Source: Tipula vernalis (taxonomy: Eukaryota > Arthropoda > Insecta > Diptera > Tipulidae). From it: DNA of 64,000 nt. How positions within the stretch are numbered: the first letter of the stretch is position 1; each line of letters opens with the position of its first letter. The DNA is taken from assembly GCA_958295665.1 (NCBI GenBank), contig OY282558.1, positions 337,253,106-337,317,105 of the forward strand, in the 5' to 3' direction. The position numbers and the translations under genes were made by a program. Positions 34,874 through 46,068 of this stretch are shown here, piece by piece. A model generated the notes under the pieces. It saw only the letters and a list, made by a program, of their open reading frames with translations, searched no databases and was not told where the DNA came from.

Positions 34874-35010
34874 AATTCTGTGCCAATAAACCTATAATAA
34901 CCATTTATAAAAATTTGTAATTTATTTGTGCAATAATAAAATTTAAGAAACTGTTGTTTAATTTAATAGTGTGTACGAGTACATTCAAATTAAACCCCGT
35001 ACAACTATAT

Positions 35011-37402
35011 GTTTATACTTAATTTGAAGAGTTTTAATATGTTCCCGCAAAAGGGACGACTTCAAAACTTTAAACATGCATTAAGTTCATCGGTTGGCGT
35101 TGACCGTGAAATCACTGGCAATGTTTGGCGAAAATCACCTGCCAACAGAATCATTGTACCACCAAACCGGTTTTGATTGTTTCTTTGACGATTGATTCTA
35201 AGTATAATATTATGACATTTCGGAGTATAGCAGCGTTCGGGCGAAGTCATGATTCTGGCACATTTGAAAAAAAAAACAGGTCAATGATGTAGATGGCGGT
35301 CGATTGTAATGCGTTCCCCGCAGTGAAGTATACTCTTTGATCATTTTTTATATGTACGGCTAAGTGAACAACAGTGAGATGTCTGTCATGAAAGGCGAAT
35401 GAAAAAATACGCCAAATTGCTTCGTTACTGCTAATATAGCGGGCCGTTTGATATTCAGCGACTTCATCGTTGGAATTCCCTGCACCAACTGCAATCATAG
35501 CCATTTCACCTACTTTAGTCACATACTTGCAGATGTATTTGATTGATTTAATGAAATAGCAAGATTTGACGTTGATGTATGTCGTCGAACAATCCACCGA
35601 TTGTCCACTTCAATGTCCTGTTGATTCCCTTTGTCCGCAGTTAATCGGCGACGATTCAGTGGATTACCGTCATTTCCAATAATTGTTTCTGCTTCTAATG
35701 CCCGTGGATAATGCATCGAACATTTTCCGTCGACCATACACTGAGAATTATTATTTAATGTCCCACATGGGTAATGAATCATGTTCTTAGTAACAACCTC
35801 TTACAAGCCTGGATCTTCTTCTTCATCGAGAATTTCCGCTGATATCACATCATCGATTTCATTCTGTCTTATCTTTTCAATCAACCAAATGAGAAAATGT
35901 GCGTGTGGCAATCCGTGTTTCTGCCACTCCATTGAATACATCCGACAGCGCGTCTCGCTGAACACGCGATACTTCACAATAGAGTCCATCAGTGATTTCC
36001 ATTTTTTATTTGAAGATTATCGCGGTGATGAACAAATCTGGTGTGTTGTAATGACGAACATACTACATGGCGTCTTGAGCGTATTCATGCATATGTCGCG
36101 GACTTCTGACGTATGTTTCTGGGAGAATCATCGTTTGGCCGACATTCTGTGGAGTTTTAACTAGAGAAAAGAAGTTTTACCTGGTTCAATCTGATGAATG
36201 TCGATGGCTCAGTTTCAACTTTGACATATGTATCGACAGCATATTATTGGTGAAATAGACGCAGACATTTCAAGATGTGACTATCCTCATTTTCACGAAC
36301 CATCAGTCGATATGAATAATAGTTCATTGTAAATGAATTTTTGTGTCAATGAAATGAATTAATCTTATTTTAAAAAATCTTGATCGAGAAATGATAACTG
36401 TCTTCACTTTGCTAAAATATGATGGGATATTGTAACGCATTGTATGATCGGTGTGTTTCGTACAGAAGCTGCAGCTAATCGTTCCGCAGATGTAGAACGA
36501 TATCACGAGATTCTAAATTTTCACGAACGACGAAAATGCCGACTTCATCAATTGGTGGTCCATTGAAACGTCTTGCATATTCTCCCGCAGGCCTCTTATC
36601 GCTTTTATTACAATTTTGTGATATCAGATGGCATGCCGTCCAGTACGGCTTGGAACAATGTAACCAATTCATTGTGTTGATGAAAAAAAGTTTACAGTTG
36701 TCTCACAATTAGTTTTTTCACCGAAATGTTTTGTGCACAATGCATTGCTCATGAAATAAATCTGCACAAATTTATAGTCTGTATCCGCCGGTGGCAATAG
36801 CGAGCCTGATCGATGATATATTTGACCTTGAATCTGTAAGGGTTATATATAATATAATATAATAATGAAAGTGTCGAATGGTGTGAAAGATTATTGTGTT
36901 GTAATTACCTTAAAAGTGGTCATGAAATTGTTCCGAACCACATTTGTTGCGCCAAATGCAGCTACTAGGAAGCAACTGTTGCAATTCTGGATTTGTGTCA
37001 GGAAATGTTTGGAATCTGTTCCTATTCCAGAAGCAAATGACCAAAATGGCTCTGGTGGCGTGTGCACACGACGCCCATCGGTCAAATAGCAACGGATTCA
37101 CGTTGTAATGGAATGCGGCACGATGAGTAGTCAACGCAACATTTATTTGTCTTCTTGCACGATTATTCTAATTCATATCGCGCGATTAGTTTCTACTAAC
37201 CGAAAATGTTTCATTCGATGCATATAATCTTTGTTTGCATTTCCTCTCTCTTCTTTGTACGTGCTGAACCGCTGTTTGATAATCGATTCCGTTAAATTTC
37301 ATTTCGTTCTTTTTGTTGCTCTGCAGTTCGATTAAATGGAAAATTATTTGGTTTATAGCATTGCGAGTTGTGCAACCTAAATCTCCCTCTTATTGGCAGC
37401 AT
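35011..37402 (-). pseudogene. Helitron A Rep/helicase, N-terminal and Rep part
   Basis: The start is ATG at 37402 (MLPIRGRFRLHNSQ, then NRTAEQQKERNE). N-terminal Helitron code follows in broken frames, with an intron at 36834-36908. The Rep domain contains MNYYSYRLMVRENED near 36325, HGLPHAHFLIWL near 35900 (HUH metal-binding motif intact) and SIKYICKYVTK near 35545 (the two-tyrosine motif). An internal deletion near 35190 then joins PKCHNIILRINRQ to the helicase motif GGTMILLAGDFRQTLPV, removing Walker A. Code continues to 35011 and then, beyond Gypsy 1, at 22057. Confidence 0.85.
36834..36908 (-). other. predicted intron in the Helitron A gene
   Basis: The minus-strand donor is AAG|GTAATTAC and the acceptor CCCTTACAG|ATTCAAGG. 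The same position in Helitron B (41830-41918) has an intron of 89 bp with the same flanking codons, so it is an old intron of the family. Confidence 0.75.
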
Positions 37403-37672
37403 TGCAATGCGATTAAATTATGTCAATGCAATTCAGTTGTGTCGATGACTGTTAAACGACATTTGCGCATGTATTACCAAAAATCCGATAGAAACAAGCA
37501 CTTTCAGTTTTTCCAGAATTTTTAAATTTTTCGGGCAATTTTTGCAATTGGTTTTCCGTAAAAACCTTATTCGGACTATTACGAACATTTACAAAAAAAA
37601 ATTAGCCAAATCGGTCCAGCTGTTCTCAAGTGATGCAATTTCCAATGGGCCAAATTTAATATTTATTTGTAT

Positions 37673-37773
37673 ACTAGCTGACCCGGCGAACTTCGTACCG
37701 CCTAATAGTCGATTCTTTAATTTTTTTTTATTTTAATACTTATTCTTTTATTCGGGACACCGGGTCAGCTAGT
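37673..37773. repeat. palindromic Helitron A / Helitron B junction
   Basis: ACTAGCTGACCCGG (37673-37686) and CCGGGTCAGCTAGT (37760-37773) are perfect reverse complements around 73 bp containing CGAACTTCGTACCGCC. From memory this end motif is common in insect Helitrons. The left part is next to Helitron A's 5' start and the right part leads to the 3' side of Helitron B. Confidence 0.75.
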
Positions 37774-37970
37774 AAGATAAAAAAAGAAAAAAGAAAGTTA
37801 ATAAGTCAACAATTACATTATGTCAAAAAAAAAAATTATAATAGTCACTAAAAATTCTTTTAATAGTCACTAAAAAATCACAATGAAAATTACAATTTCA
37901 GATTTCTTATTATGATACCTACTTATTATATTTCATTTTATTTTTACTTATTCTAAATTAAGTTTCATTT

Positions 37971-39420
37971 TTATTGTAGTACTTTATGGTACACGATATT
38001 TTTTGTTTGATTACCTGGCGCGTAAATAAACAGAGCAGATGGTTTTCCAACATGGGAACAGGCAACATACAATTGACCATGCGAGAAACATGAGTTTTCT
38101 AGATTAATACCACAAACACTTAATGATTGCCCCTGGGATTAGTTTATAGTCATAGCGAAAGCAAGCCGTACTGGAAACTGCAGTCGTTTAAACTCGAATG
38201 GTACGTCAGTCGGAATCATTGGAATGCGGGGTATCAAAACGTCTTCTCCTTTATACTTTCCTTTCAATATGATTGCTTCTATAACGTTATTAAGTAATTT
38301 TTTTATCGATAATCGTGTGCCGTTACAAAGTCGCGGTTGGTTAATATTTCGCAACATTATAACTACAGATCCAACCTTTAATTGAAGATTGTGAGGCGGC
38401 AATCCTGGCAAATCTAGTGAGTTTAAAAATTCCGTATCAACTGATTTATATGTCCTCATTTCGCCAGGAATGTCATCTTGAATTTTGAAATTTAATTCAT
38501 TTACATCAGTGTGTTTGGCAGCCAGTATAGCTCGTTTGCTCAACCAATCATGGAATAAGTAATTTTGAGCAACATTTGGAAACACTTTTTGAATGAATTC
38601 AGCTTTTGATTGCGTTAACTGACAAAAACTCTCAGGAAAGGTGATGCAGCCAGTCAGCACGTCTATAGGAAATTTGCCATTACCAATATCAATGAGTCGT
38701 TTAGAGAATATGTCTCTAGATTGATCATTTTGCAACATGACACGCATATTCTTGCTTAAATGTAATACCTTGACATGTTTCCACAAATTGGAGGACTTTC
38801 AACATGCATTCAGCTCATCAGCTTGCGTTGAACGTGGAACCACTGGCAGTGTTTGCCGAAGATCTCCTGATAATAAAATCATTGGTTTTGGTTGTTCCGT
38901 AGATCTTTTAAGGTTCTATATCTAAAGCCTCTAAAGATCTTTTATGCGCCATCGTGCATTCATCCCATACTATTAGTTCACATTGCTGCAAAACCTTTGC
39001 CATTGCAAAATTCTTGGAAATGTTGCAGGCTAGAGTTTCGTTGCTTTGCATATTCAATGGCAATTTTAAAGCTGAATGGGCTGTTCGACCGCCTTCAAGC
39101 AAAGTTGCTGCAATGCCTGATGAAGCAAGAGCAAGAGCAATTTCATTTTTTGAGCGAATTGTTGCCAATATTAAAGTAATCAAAAATGTTTTTCCTGTAC
39201 CACCAGGAGCGTCCAAGAAGTAAATCCCTCCAGTTCCATCATTTATTACTTTCATAAGAGTATCAAATATATACTTCTGTTCTTCGTTCAATAGTGGAAG
39301 ATTTATTTGAATCGATTCAACTACTCTTGATGAAAAGCATCGTGTATTAGGCGATTGGGCGCGGCCATCCCCAGTTGACATAATAGCTTGTTTGACATCA
39401 TCAAGCACATATCCTCAATG
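37971..39420 (-). pseudogene. Helitron B Pif1-like helicase domain
   Basis: Walker A is GGTGKTFLITLILATI near 39215, followed by ALASSGIAATLLEGGRTAHS and Walker B LIVWDECTMAHK near 38980. After a frame break near 38900 come MILLSGDLRQTLPVVPRS, KNMRVMLQN, LNFKIQDDIPGEMRTYKSV, LPPHNLQLKVGSVVIMLRNI and LCNGTRLSIKK. A TAA replaces a Lys codon at 38137-38139. The natural end follows (SQGQSLSVCGIN, HGQLYVACS, stop at 37971-37973). Superfamily 1 helicase unwinding the Helitron during rolling-circle transfer is the known role. At least two lesions inactivate it. Confidence 0.9.
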
Positions 39421-41224
39421 GAAATCAATGCCTCATTGTAAATGTCACTTATTTGTAAATTTGGATTCCCTGTTCTATTGCGTATATTAAATAAAATATC
39501 GTCACACATATTATCTTTGTATTTTATCCACAAATCAATTGGTTTTGATGGGGAGCATGTACATATGATAATGGAAAACAATGTTCGTATTTGATGAGCT
39601 TGTGATGAAATTACAGCATCATTGAGAGTTTGATCCCATTGTGCATCGTTTTCTAACAGTTGCAAACGATGGCAGACTTCTCTGTAAGATCCACCCAATT
39701 CACCATCAACTGTTCGTAAATGTTGGAATGATGTTGGACCACGCGCATTGACTAATAGCAGCCGTAAATAAAAACATTCATCGTTGCTTGGATGAACGGA
39801 ATAAATTCGACCTATAGCATCGGTTGAATATACACCTGGGTATCCTGGAACTGGTTTTCCTTGTTTCCTTCGCATAAATTTCGTTGTTGATTGATTCCAA
39901 GTATAATATTTTGGCATTTCAGAATAGAGCAGTGTTTGTGCGAAATGATCATTTTGTCATGTCTCGATAAAACTGGTTAAGGTAGTAGATGGTGCATGGT
40001 GAGCTCTCTGTACTGCATTCTGAGCTGTGAAATACACTCTTTGTCCATTTTCTAAGTGCACGGCTAAGTGAACAACTGTGGGGTGTCTTTCATGAATTGG
40101 AAAAGAAAAAATGCGCCAAAATGCTTCATTATTGCTAACATAGCGGCCCATTTGGTATTGGGTTACTTCATCATTTGAATTCTCTGCACCAAATCCAATC
40201 ACAGCCATATCACTTCCTTTGGTTACATATTTACATATGTACTTGATAGATTTTACTGAATGGCAAGATTCAACATTGATGTGTGCTTTGAAAGTTTTTG
40301 ATAAGATCGGTGAATATGGAACAATCCAACGATTATCTATTTCAATATCTTGTTGATTTACTTTGACAATTGTTGATCTTCCATTGTCTGCTAGTGATCG
40401 CCGACGATAGAGTGGATAACCATCATTTCCAGTAATTGTTTCCGATATTAATGTCCATGGATAGCGCTTTGAACATTTACCATCTACCATACACGGTGCA
40501 TTTTGATTAAGTGTTCCACATGGACCATGTATCAAGTTTTTGATAACTACCTCATGCAAGCCAGGATCTACTTGTTCATTAGGGATTTCAGCTGATATGA
40601 CTTCATCAACTTCATTTGGCCTAATTTTTTCAACCAACCAAATCAAAATACGTGCATGCGGCAATCCAAGTTTTTGCCACTCTACAGAATACATCCAGCA
40701 GCGTGTCTCACCAAACACACAATGTTACACAATTAAATCCTTTCCTCCAAGATTTCAACTTTTGTCTGAAGACTCTTGCTGTAATGTCATGACCATCAAT
40801 AGGTGATTGGCCAGGGAATAACGCTTGTTTAATTTCTATCCATTGTGGATTGCATGTAAATGTAATGAACAAATCTGCTGTGCCATAATGCCGAACATAG
40901 GACATGGCATCTTGAGCATATTCATGCATATGCCCAGGACTTCCGATGTAGGTTGCTGGAAGAATAGTAATCCGGCCAACATTTTCTGCATTTCCATCAG
41001 AATTAATTGCATCTCGAAGGTGAATATATTCTTCAGATCGAAGTTTGGGCTGATTCAACCTGATGAATGTTAATCTCTCCGTTTCAATCTTTACATACAT
41101 ATCAACAACATATCTGTGACATAATCGCCCGCATTTCAAGATGCGATTGTCTTCATTTTCTCTGATCATTAGGCGGTATGAATATTATAGTTCATTGAAC
41201 TTACTTTTTTGTTGATTTCAGAAC
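39421..41224 (-). pseudogene. Helitron B Rep (HUH) domain and linker
   Basis: The N-terminal side (41169-40710) reads LTFIRLNQPKLRSEEYIHLR, PATYIGSPGHMHEYAQDAM and FITFTCNPQW. The HUH motif near 40650 is LGLPHARILIWL: the second His is Arg, so a metal ligand is lost (Helitron A keeps HAH). The two-tyrosine motif SIKYICKYVTKG near 40225 is intact. The linker (39917-39430) has YPGVYSTDAIGRIYSVHPSN and GPTSFQHLRTVDG. Frame breaks lie near 40710, 39920-39957 and 39400. A +2 frameshift near 41185 is shown by comparison with Helitron A at 36310. Rep nicks and joins DNA ends. Confidence 0.88.
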
Positions 41225-41333
41225 CTGTAAATATTTTTTTTATTATAATGATGACAGTTGAATAACAAATTAAACTATTTAATAGGTGATATAGTAGATG
41301 ACGTAACATCTCATAAACCAATATTTCAATTAC
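41225..41333 (-). other. predicted intron in the Helitron B gene
   Basis: The donor is ATAACAG|GTAATTGAA and the acceptor ATATTTACAG|GTTCTGAAATC on the minus strand, 109 bp, with stops in all frames inside. It joins the N-terminal part to the Rep part. Confidence 0.65.
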
Positions 41334-42362
41334 CTGTTATGGGATTTATCATCTTAATTGAGAAATCATAGCCATCTTCACCTTGCCAAAATATAATGGG
41401 ATATTGCAGTGCATCATATGAGCGATGTGTTTCCTTAATACGTTGTAATTGATTATTTCGACGATGTAAAACAATAGCACGTGACTCCAAATTTTCTCCA
41501 ACTACAACAATGGCAACTTCATCGATAGTAGGTGCATTAAAACGTCCTGCATGTTGGCCCACAGGAGTTTTATCTGCTCTGATAACAATTTTGTGATCAT
41601 CAGATGGCATCATATCCATTGCACTTTTAAATAATATAATCAATTGATTGTGTTCGTGAAATAAGTTTTGTAATTGTTCAACTATTGACCTTTTCACTAA
41701 ATTGCTATGTGCACAACGTTGATTGATTTCTTGTGGACAATTGCCCATAAAATAAATTTGTAAAAACTTATAGTCGCTATCTAGCACTGGTAACAAAGAA
41801 CCTGCTCTGTGATATATTTGACCTTGTATCTGTAAAGGGAAAAAATATATTGTAAAAATGTATATGGGCTATAATAGTTATAATTAATAAACATACAACT
41901 GCAAATACTATTCCGAACCTTAAAAGTTGGCATGAAATTTTCCCGAACTACTTTTGTTGCTCCAAATGAAGTCATTTGAAAGCAGTCGTTGTATTGTTGA
42001 ATATTCTTTAAAAAGTGTATGGAATCTGTTCCTATTCCGAAAACCAATGAGTACAATGGCTCTGGAGGTGGAAGCAATGGTATCAATTTCACCTTTCCAT
42101 TTGCGCAACACAATCCATTGGCTTCATTTTTGTATTTCAATGCCTTACAATATTGGTAAACTGAGTTCATAGGTCTAATAGCAACACAGTTGTAGGCACT
42201 GTAATCAATTGACATATCGTAAAAGAAAGCAGCTCGATTCAAACTTGCACCATTATTAGTCGAATGTCGCGCTTTACGGGTCTGTCTTAACCGAATTCTT
42301 TCACGTTCATTGCGATCTTCACGTTCCTGGGCAGTACGATAAGATTGATAATTAATTTGATT
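41334..42362 (-). pseudogene. Helitron B N-terminal region, between Gypsy 2 and the first intron
   Basis: From the Gypsy edge the minus strand reads NQINYQSYRTAQEREDRNER, RQTRKARHSTNNGASLN and AAFFYDMSIDYSAYN, then PPEPLYSLVFGIGTDSIHF and FGATKVVRENFMPTFK. An 89-bp intron (41830-41918) is followed by IYHRAGSLLPVLDSDYKFLQ, NQLIILFKSAMDMMPSDDHK, GRFNAPTIDEVAIVVVGENL and the first-intron donor. This is the N-terminal region common to insect Helitron proteins. No stop was seen within this exon pair when spliced. Confidence 0.85.
41830..41918 (-). other. predicted intron in the Helitron B gene (shared with Helitron A)
   Basis: The donor is TTTAAG|GTTCGG and the acceptor CCCTTTACAG|ATACAAGG. It is at the same codon position as the 75-bp intron of Helitron A. 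The donor context is weaker than in Helitron A. Confidence 0.7.
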
Positions 42363-42812
42363 TTTGGGGTTGGAGAAAATCTTTTGTATATATATATTTT
42401 CGTATGTTACTCAATATATTATTAAAAACCCCAATTTAAATTTATACTAACACAACTTGATTTATTTAATATTATATATTTATTTTTTAAATAACACATG
42501 TATCTTCATAACATAACTTTATATAATATTTATTTTGATAATTAAAAAATGATTTTAACATTTATTTTTTAAAAGTATAGCTAAATTTTTCCGCTATATC
42601 TTTCCAGTTTTTCCTTTTGGTAATCAATAATCATAAAACAATATATTTTTTTGCTTTTTATTTTTATTTCTATGTGCACTGCGTTTAGGCAAAAAAGGTT
42701 CTTCCATATTTTAACCAAGCTCAATTATTCCGAAAACATAAAGACTTTAACTAAGTTCATTTCGTTTGTTAAAAATGTTCATATGTGTGTTTACACATGA
42801 AATGTTCCCACA
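42363..42812 (-). repeat. Gypsy 2 3' LTR
   Basis: 450 bp, beginning TGTGGGAACATTTCATGTG on the minus strand and ending CCAACCCCAAA. It pairs with 47706-48159. The duplication-defined end differs from the canonical CA by two bases. Confidence 0.92.
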
Positions 42813-42830
42813 ATACTCCCCTTCCAGTGA
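42813..42830 (-). promoter_or_regulatory. Gypsy 2 polypurine tract
   Basis: CTGGAAGGGGAGTATTG on the minus strand directly precedes the 3' LTR (TGTGGG). It would prime plus-strand DNA synthesis. Confidence 0.75.
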
Positions 42831-42855
42831 ATTCGACACGAATTTACGTAAATTC

Positions 42856-44208
42856 CTATAGAATACGTGATGGTGTCTTTACAGCTCTGCCTGTTCTTGT
42901 GAATGTTGACGTCTGTGTAACTGTCGGAGGTTGTTGTACTGGTATATGTGTAGGTACAAATTTTGTTTTCCGATCAAATGATACCTTCCGTGGTGTAGTG
43001 TCTGTGTTGTCAACTTGTATGTCTGGGTTCGTTTTGTTGTCATGTAAGATACTGGTGTCGGAAGTGTTTTCAATGTGGCATGGTTTTAGTCTATCGATTG
43101 ATATTCTAAAATGTTTGCCTTTAATTTCGATGATAAATGTTTTGTCCGTCCTCTCAATTACTCTGTATGGTCCGGTGTACGGTGGTTCTAACGATTTCCG
43201 TATCGCGTCCGTCCGTAAGAAAACGTGAGTAGTAGTATTTAAGTCGTTTGAAATAAAAATTTTGTTGTAGCAGTGTCTGGATGCCGGTGTCGGTCTGATT
43301 TCATCAAAATGCTTTACTAGATTTTGTACAAAATCATTTTGAACAATTTTGGTGTCAGTAGTCGAAGCAAAAAACTGTCCGGGTATTCGTAATGGGCATC
43401 CGTAAACAAGTTCTGCTGGTGTCGTATTAAATTCGGTACTGAATATAGTCCGTAGTCCTAGTAGTACTGTTGGTATTATGATTGTCCAGTCAGTTCGGTT
43501 ATGGCACATTATAGCGGCTTTGAGGGTGCGATGCCATCTCTCAATCATACCATTGCACTTCGGATTATAACTCGTTGTGCGTCTATGTTCGAATCCGAGT
43601 AATTTGGACAGTTCCGAAAATAATTGAGACTCAAATTGAGATCCTTGATCTGTAACTATAAATTTGGGAACGCCGAACCTAGCTATCCAAGTTGAATAAA
43701 CGGCGAATGCAACTGTGACAGCAGTCATGTCCGGCACTGGAACCGCTTCAGCCCAACGCGTGTAACGATCTATCAACGTCACACAATATCGGTTGTTTCC
43801 AGAAATCGGTAGTGGACCAATGATGTCGAGATGAATTTCCGAAAAGCGTTGCGATGCAACAGAATATGAGCCGAGAGGAGATTGGATATGCTTTGAAACT
43901 TTCGATTTTTGACATGGTATACAATTTTGAGCCATTATTTTTGAATCTTTAGTAATAGAGGGCCAAATAACATTTTTAGTTAAAAGTTTGCTTGAAGCTT
44001 TTACGCCCAGATGTGATAAGTTATGAAAAGATTCAAAAACAGATTTCCGAAATGTTGCTGGAATAAAAGGTCTTGGTATACCAGTTGATACTTCACAATA
44101 TATAGATTTATTTGTGTTAAACGTAAGAGGGATTTGCACAAATTTAAGAGATGTGTGTGAATTATTAATCAAAAAAATCTCGTAATTCGTCATCATTGGT
44201 TTGAGCAT
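42856..44208 (-). pseudogene. pol: Gypsy 2 integrase
   Basis: This open frame of about 450 codons carries the HHCC finger (FHNLSHLGVKASSKLL, NCIPCQKSK) and the core residues: FSEIHLDIIGPLPI (Asp), FIVTDQGSQFES (Asp) and TTSYNPKCNGMIERWHRTL (Glu). PPYTGPYRVIERTDK (GPY/F) follows, and a C-terminal tail rich in Thr and Pro. All catalytic residues are present. It is separated from RNase H only by a one-base change in a run of T near 44172. Integrase inserts the DNA copy into the genome; the GPY/F end can influence targeting. Counted as a pseudogene because of the frame break. Confidence 0.9.
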
Positions 44209-46068
44209 CTGCTATTGCCGCATAATCAATACTTTCGGGAACAGAAACTTGATTGATGCGAGAGAGGGTATCTGCCACGACGTTATTTACGCCGGAGATG
44301 TGTTGTATATCGGTAGTGAATTGACCGATGAAATCGAGATGTCGAAATTGACGTGGAGACGCTTTCTCTGGATTTTGACTAAACGCGTAGATTAATGGTT
44401 TATGGTCGGTGAACAATGTGAACTCGCGACCTTCTAACAAGTGTTTGAAGTGCTTAATGCCAGAATAAGCTGCAAGCAACTCTCTGTCATAAGCACTATA
44501 CCTTTGTTGTGTTTCGTTCAAACGTACAGAGAAAAAACTGAGCGGCTGCCAAGCGTCAGAGACATACTGCTGAACGACAGCCCCAATCGCCGTATCTGAA
44601 GCGTCTACCATAATTGCTAGTCGCGCGGATAATGAAGGGTGATTTAATAAAGTGGCATCGCATAACTTTTTCTTGCAATTTTCGAAAGCGTTAATAGAAT
44701 CGGTTGACCAATTGATTTTCGTCTTACAATTTTTCTTGTAGCCTTTTAAAAAATCATTAAGAATAATTTGATCGGCTGCAGCGCCAGGAATAAAGCGCCT
44801 ATAAAAATTAATGGTACCTAAAAATCTTTTAATTCCATCAACCGTTTCTGGACGTTTAAAATCTTTAATAATTTGGATGCGATCTTGATTTGGTAGTATA
44901 CCTTTGCTAGTGATCATATGCCCTAAAAAGTTTATTTCTGAAGTCGCGAATACGCATTTATCCATGTTAATGATCAGCCCGTGTTCTGAAAATTTTTGAA
45001 AAATAACTTGTAGATGTTCCAAATGTTCCTCAAATGTTTTTGAAGCGATTAGAACATCGTCTAAATAAACAAAACAGAATTTTAAGCCGAAAAGTACCGA
45101 ATGCATAAGTCTTTGAAAAGTTTGAGCAGCGTTTCTTAATCCAAATGTCATTTTTGTAAATTCAAAAAGGCCAAAAGGTGTAGTTATTGCAGTTTTGGGA
45201 ATATCTTTCGGATCAATTGGAATTTGGTGATACGCCTGGACAAGGTCTATCGTCGAAAAAATTGTGCAGCCTTTAAGTTCATAAGCGAAATCTTGCAGAT
45301 GCGGAATTGGATATCTGTCGGGAATTGTAATACGATTTAAAGCACGATAGTCGCCACATGGTCTCCATGTTCCATTTTTCTTCATAACTAGGTGAAGTGG
45401 GCTCGACCAGGCGCTGCTACTTGGTCTGCATATTCCTTGTGCCATCATGTTTTCGAATTCTTCCTTTGCAATCCGTAATTTATCGGGTGCAAGTCGTCGA
45501 GTTTTACATGCGACAGGTGATCCATTCGTCTCTAAGTTATGAGTGATATTATGCTTAATCACTTTGGAACTGAGACTGCTACTTGTTAATTCGGCAAATT
45601 TGGCTATTAACTCGCTAATTTTGGGGTGTAGTGACGTTTTGTCTAAAAATGATAATGTTTGCGTTATTTCTTGAGATATTACACCTTTGGCGTGACAAGA
45701 AGTTAGTGGATCAATGATCCGTTGGCCCTTCATGTCTACTAATAAGCCCGTGTGTTTTAAGAAATCAGCTCCAATTATTGGTATTGAAACGTCCGCAATT
45801 ATAAATTCCCATCTAAATTCTCGTCTAAGTCCGATATCGAGTTTAAGAATTTTGGTGCCGAAAGATTGAACAGGAGTGCCGTTTGCTGCAAATAATTTAT
45901 GTGTCGAAACTGGTTTTGGAATTTGTAAAAATTTAACCGGAATCACCGAAACATCTGCTCCTGTATCAATCAGAAACTTTATTTTAGAAAAAATTTCGTA
46001 AATTAATAATCGGCTAGTAATTTGACCATCAATACTTGCCGTTGAGTATTGATGATTACTTAAAAATT
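44165..46068 (-). pseudogene. pol: Gypsy 2 pol: protease, reverse transcriptase, RNase H
   Basis: The frame is open from the slippery site at 46069-46063. Protease [14 protein letters not shown] lies near 45975. RT includes [71 protein letters not shown] and [14 protein letters not shown] (YLDD intact). RNase H includes [34 protein letters not shown] and [15 protein letters not shown], then [15 protein letters not shown]. It stops at 44165 because of a T-run indel that throws integrase out of frame. All catalytic residues of the three enzymes look intact. Confidence 0.92.

Larger units (their letters stand above)
22058..35010 (+). mobile_element. Gypsy-like element 1 without LTRs, inserted in Helitron A
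   Basis: Helitron similarity breaks at 22057 and resumes at 35011. GTTT flanks both sides (22054-22057 and 35011-35014), a 4-bp duplication as expected for Ty3/Gypsy. The insert starts GTGGTGACC, a sequence like the primer-binding region of Gypsy element 2, so there is no 5' LTR. At the other end integrase code is followed by only about 140 bp with no LTR. Gag, protease, RT, RNase H and the end of integrase are present but broken, and BEL sequence replaces the first part of integrase (25019-34188). Confidence 0.8.
21400..37672 (-). mobile_element. Helitron A (decayed, split by a Gypsy element)
   Basis: The 5' end (right) directly abuts Helitron B near 37673. The gene start is near 37402, the Rep part lies at 35250-37100, and helicase code continues to 35011. 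The rest of the helicase C terminus is found 13 kb away at 21430-22057, on the same strand and starting exactly where the first part stops. A Gypsy element fills 22058-35010 with GTTT on both sides, so both parts are one Helitron. Its 3' terminus is lost at about 21420. A large internal deletion near 35190 removed the middle of the protein, including the helicase Walker A region. Confidence 0.85.

Noticed and set aside
35781..36164. 127-codon plus-strand ORF
   Set aside because: Antisense to Helitron A Rep code containing the HUH motif.
42785..43228. 147-codon plus-strand ORF with cysteine- and valine-rich translation
   Set aside because: It is antisense to the clear Gypsy 2 integrase C terminus and LTR edge. 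No independent motif.
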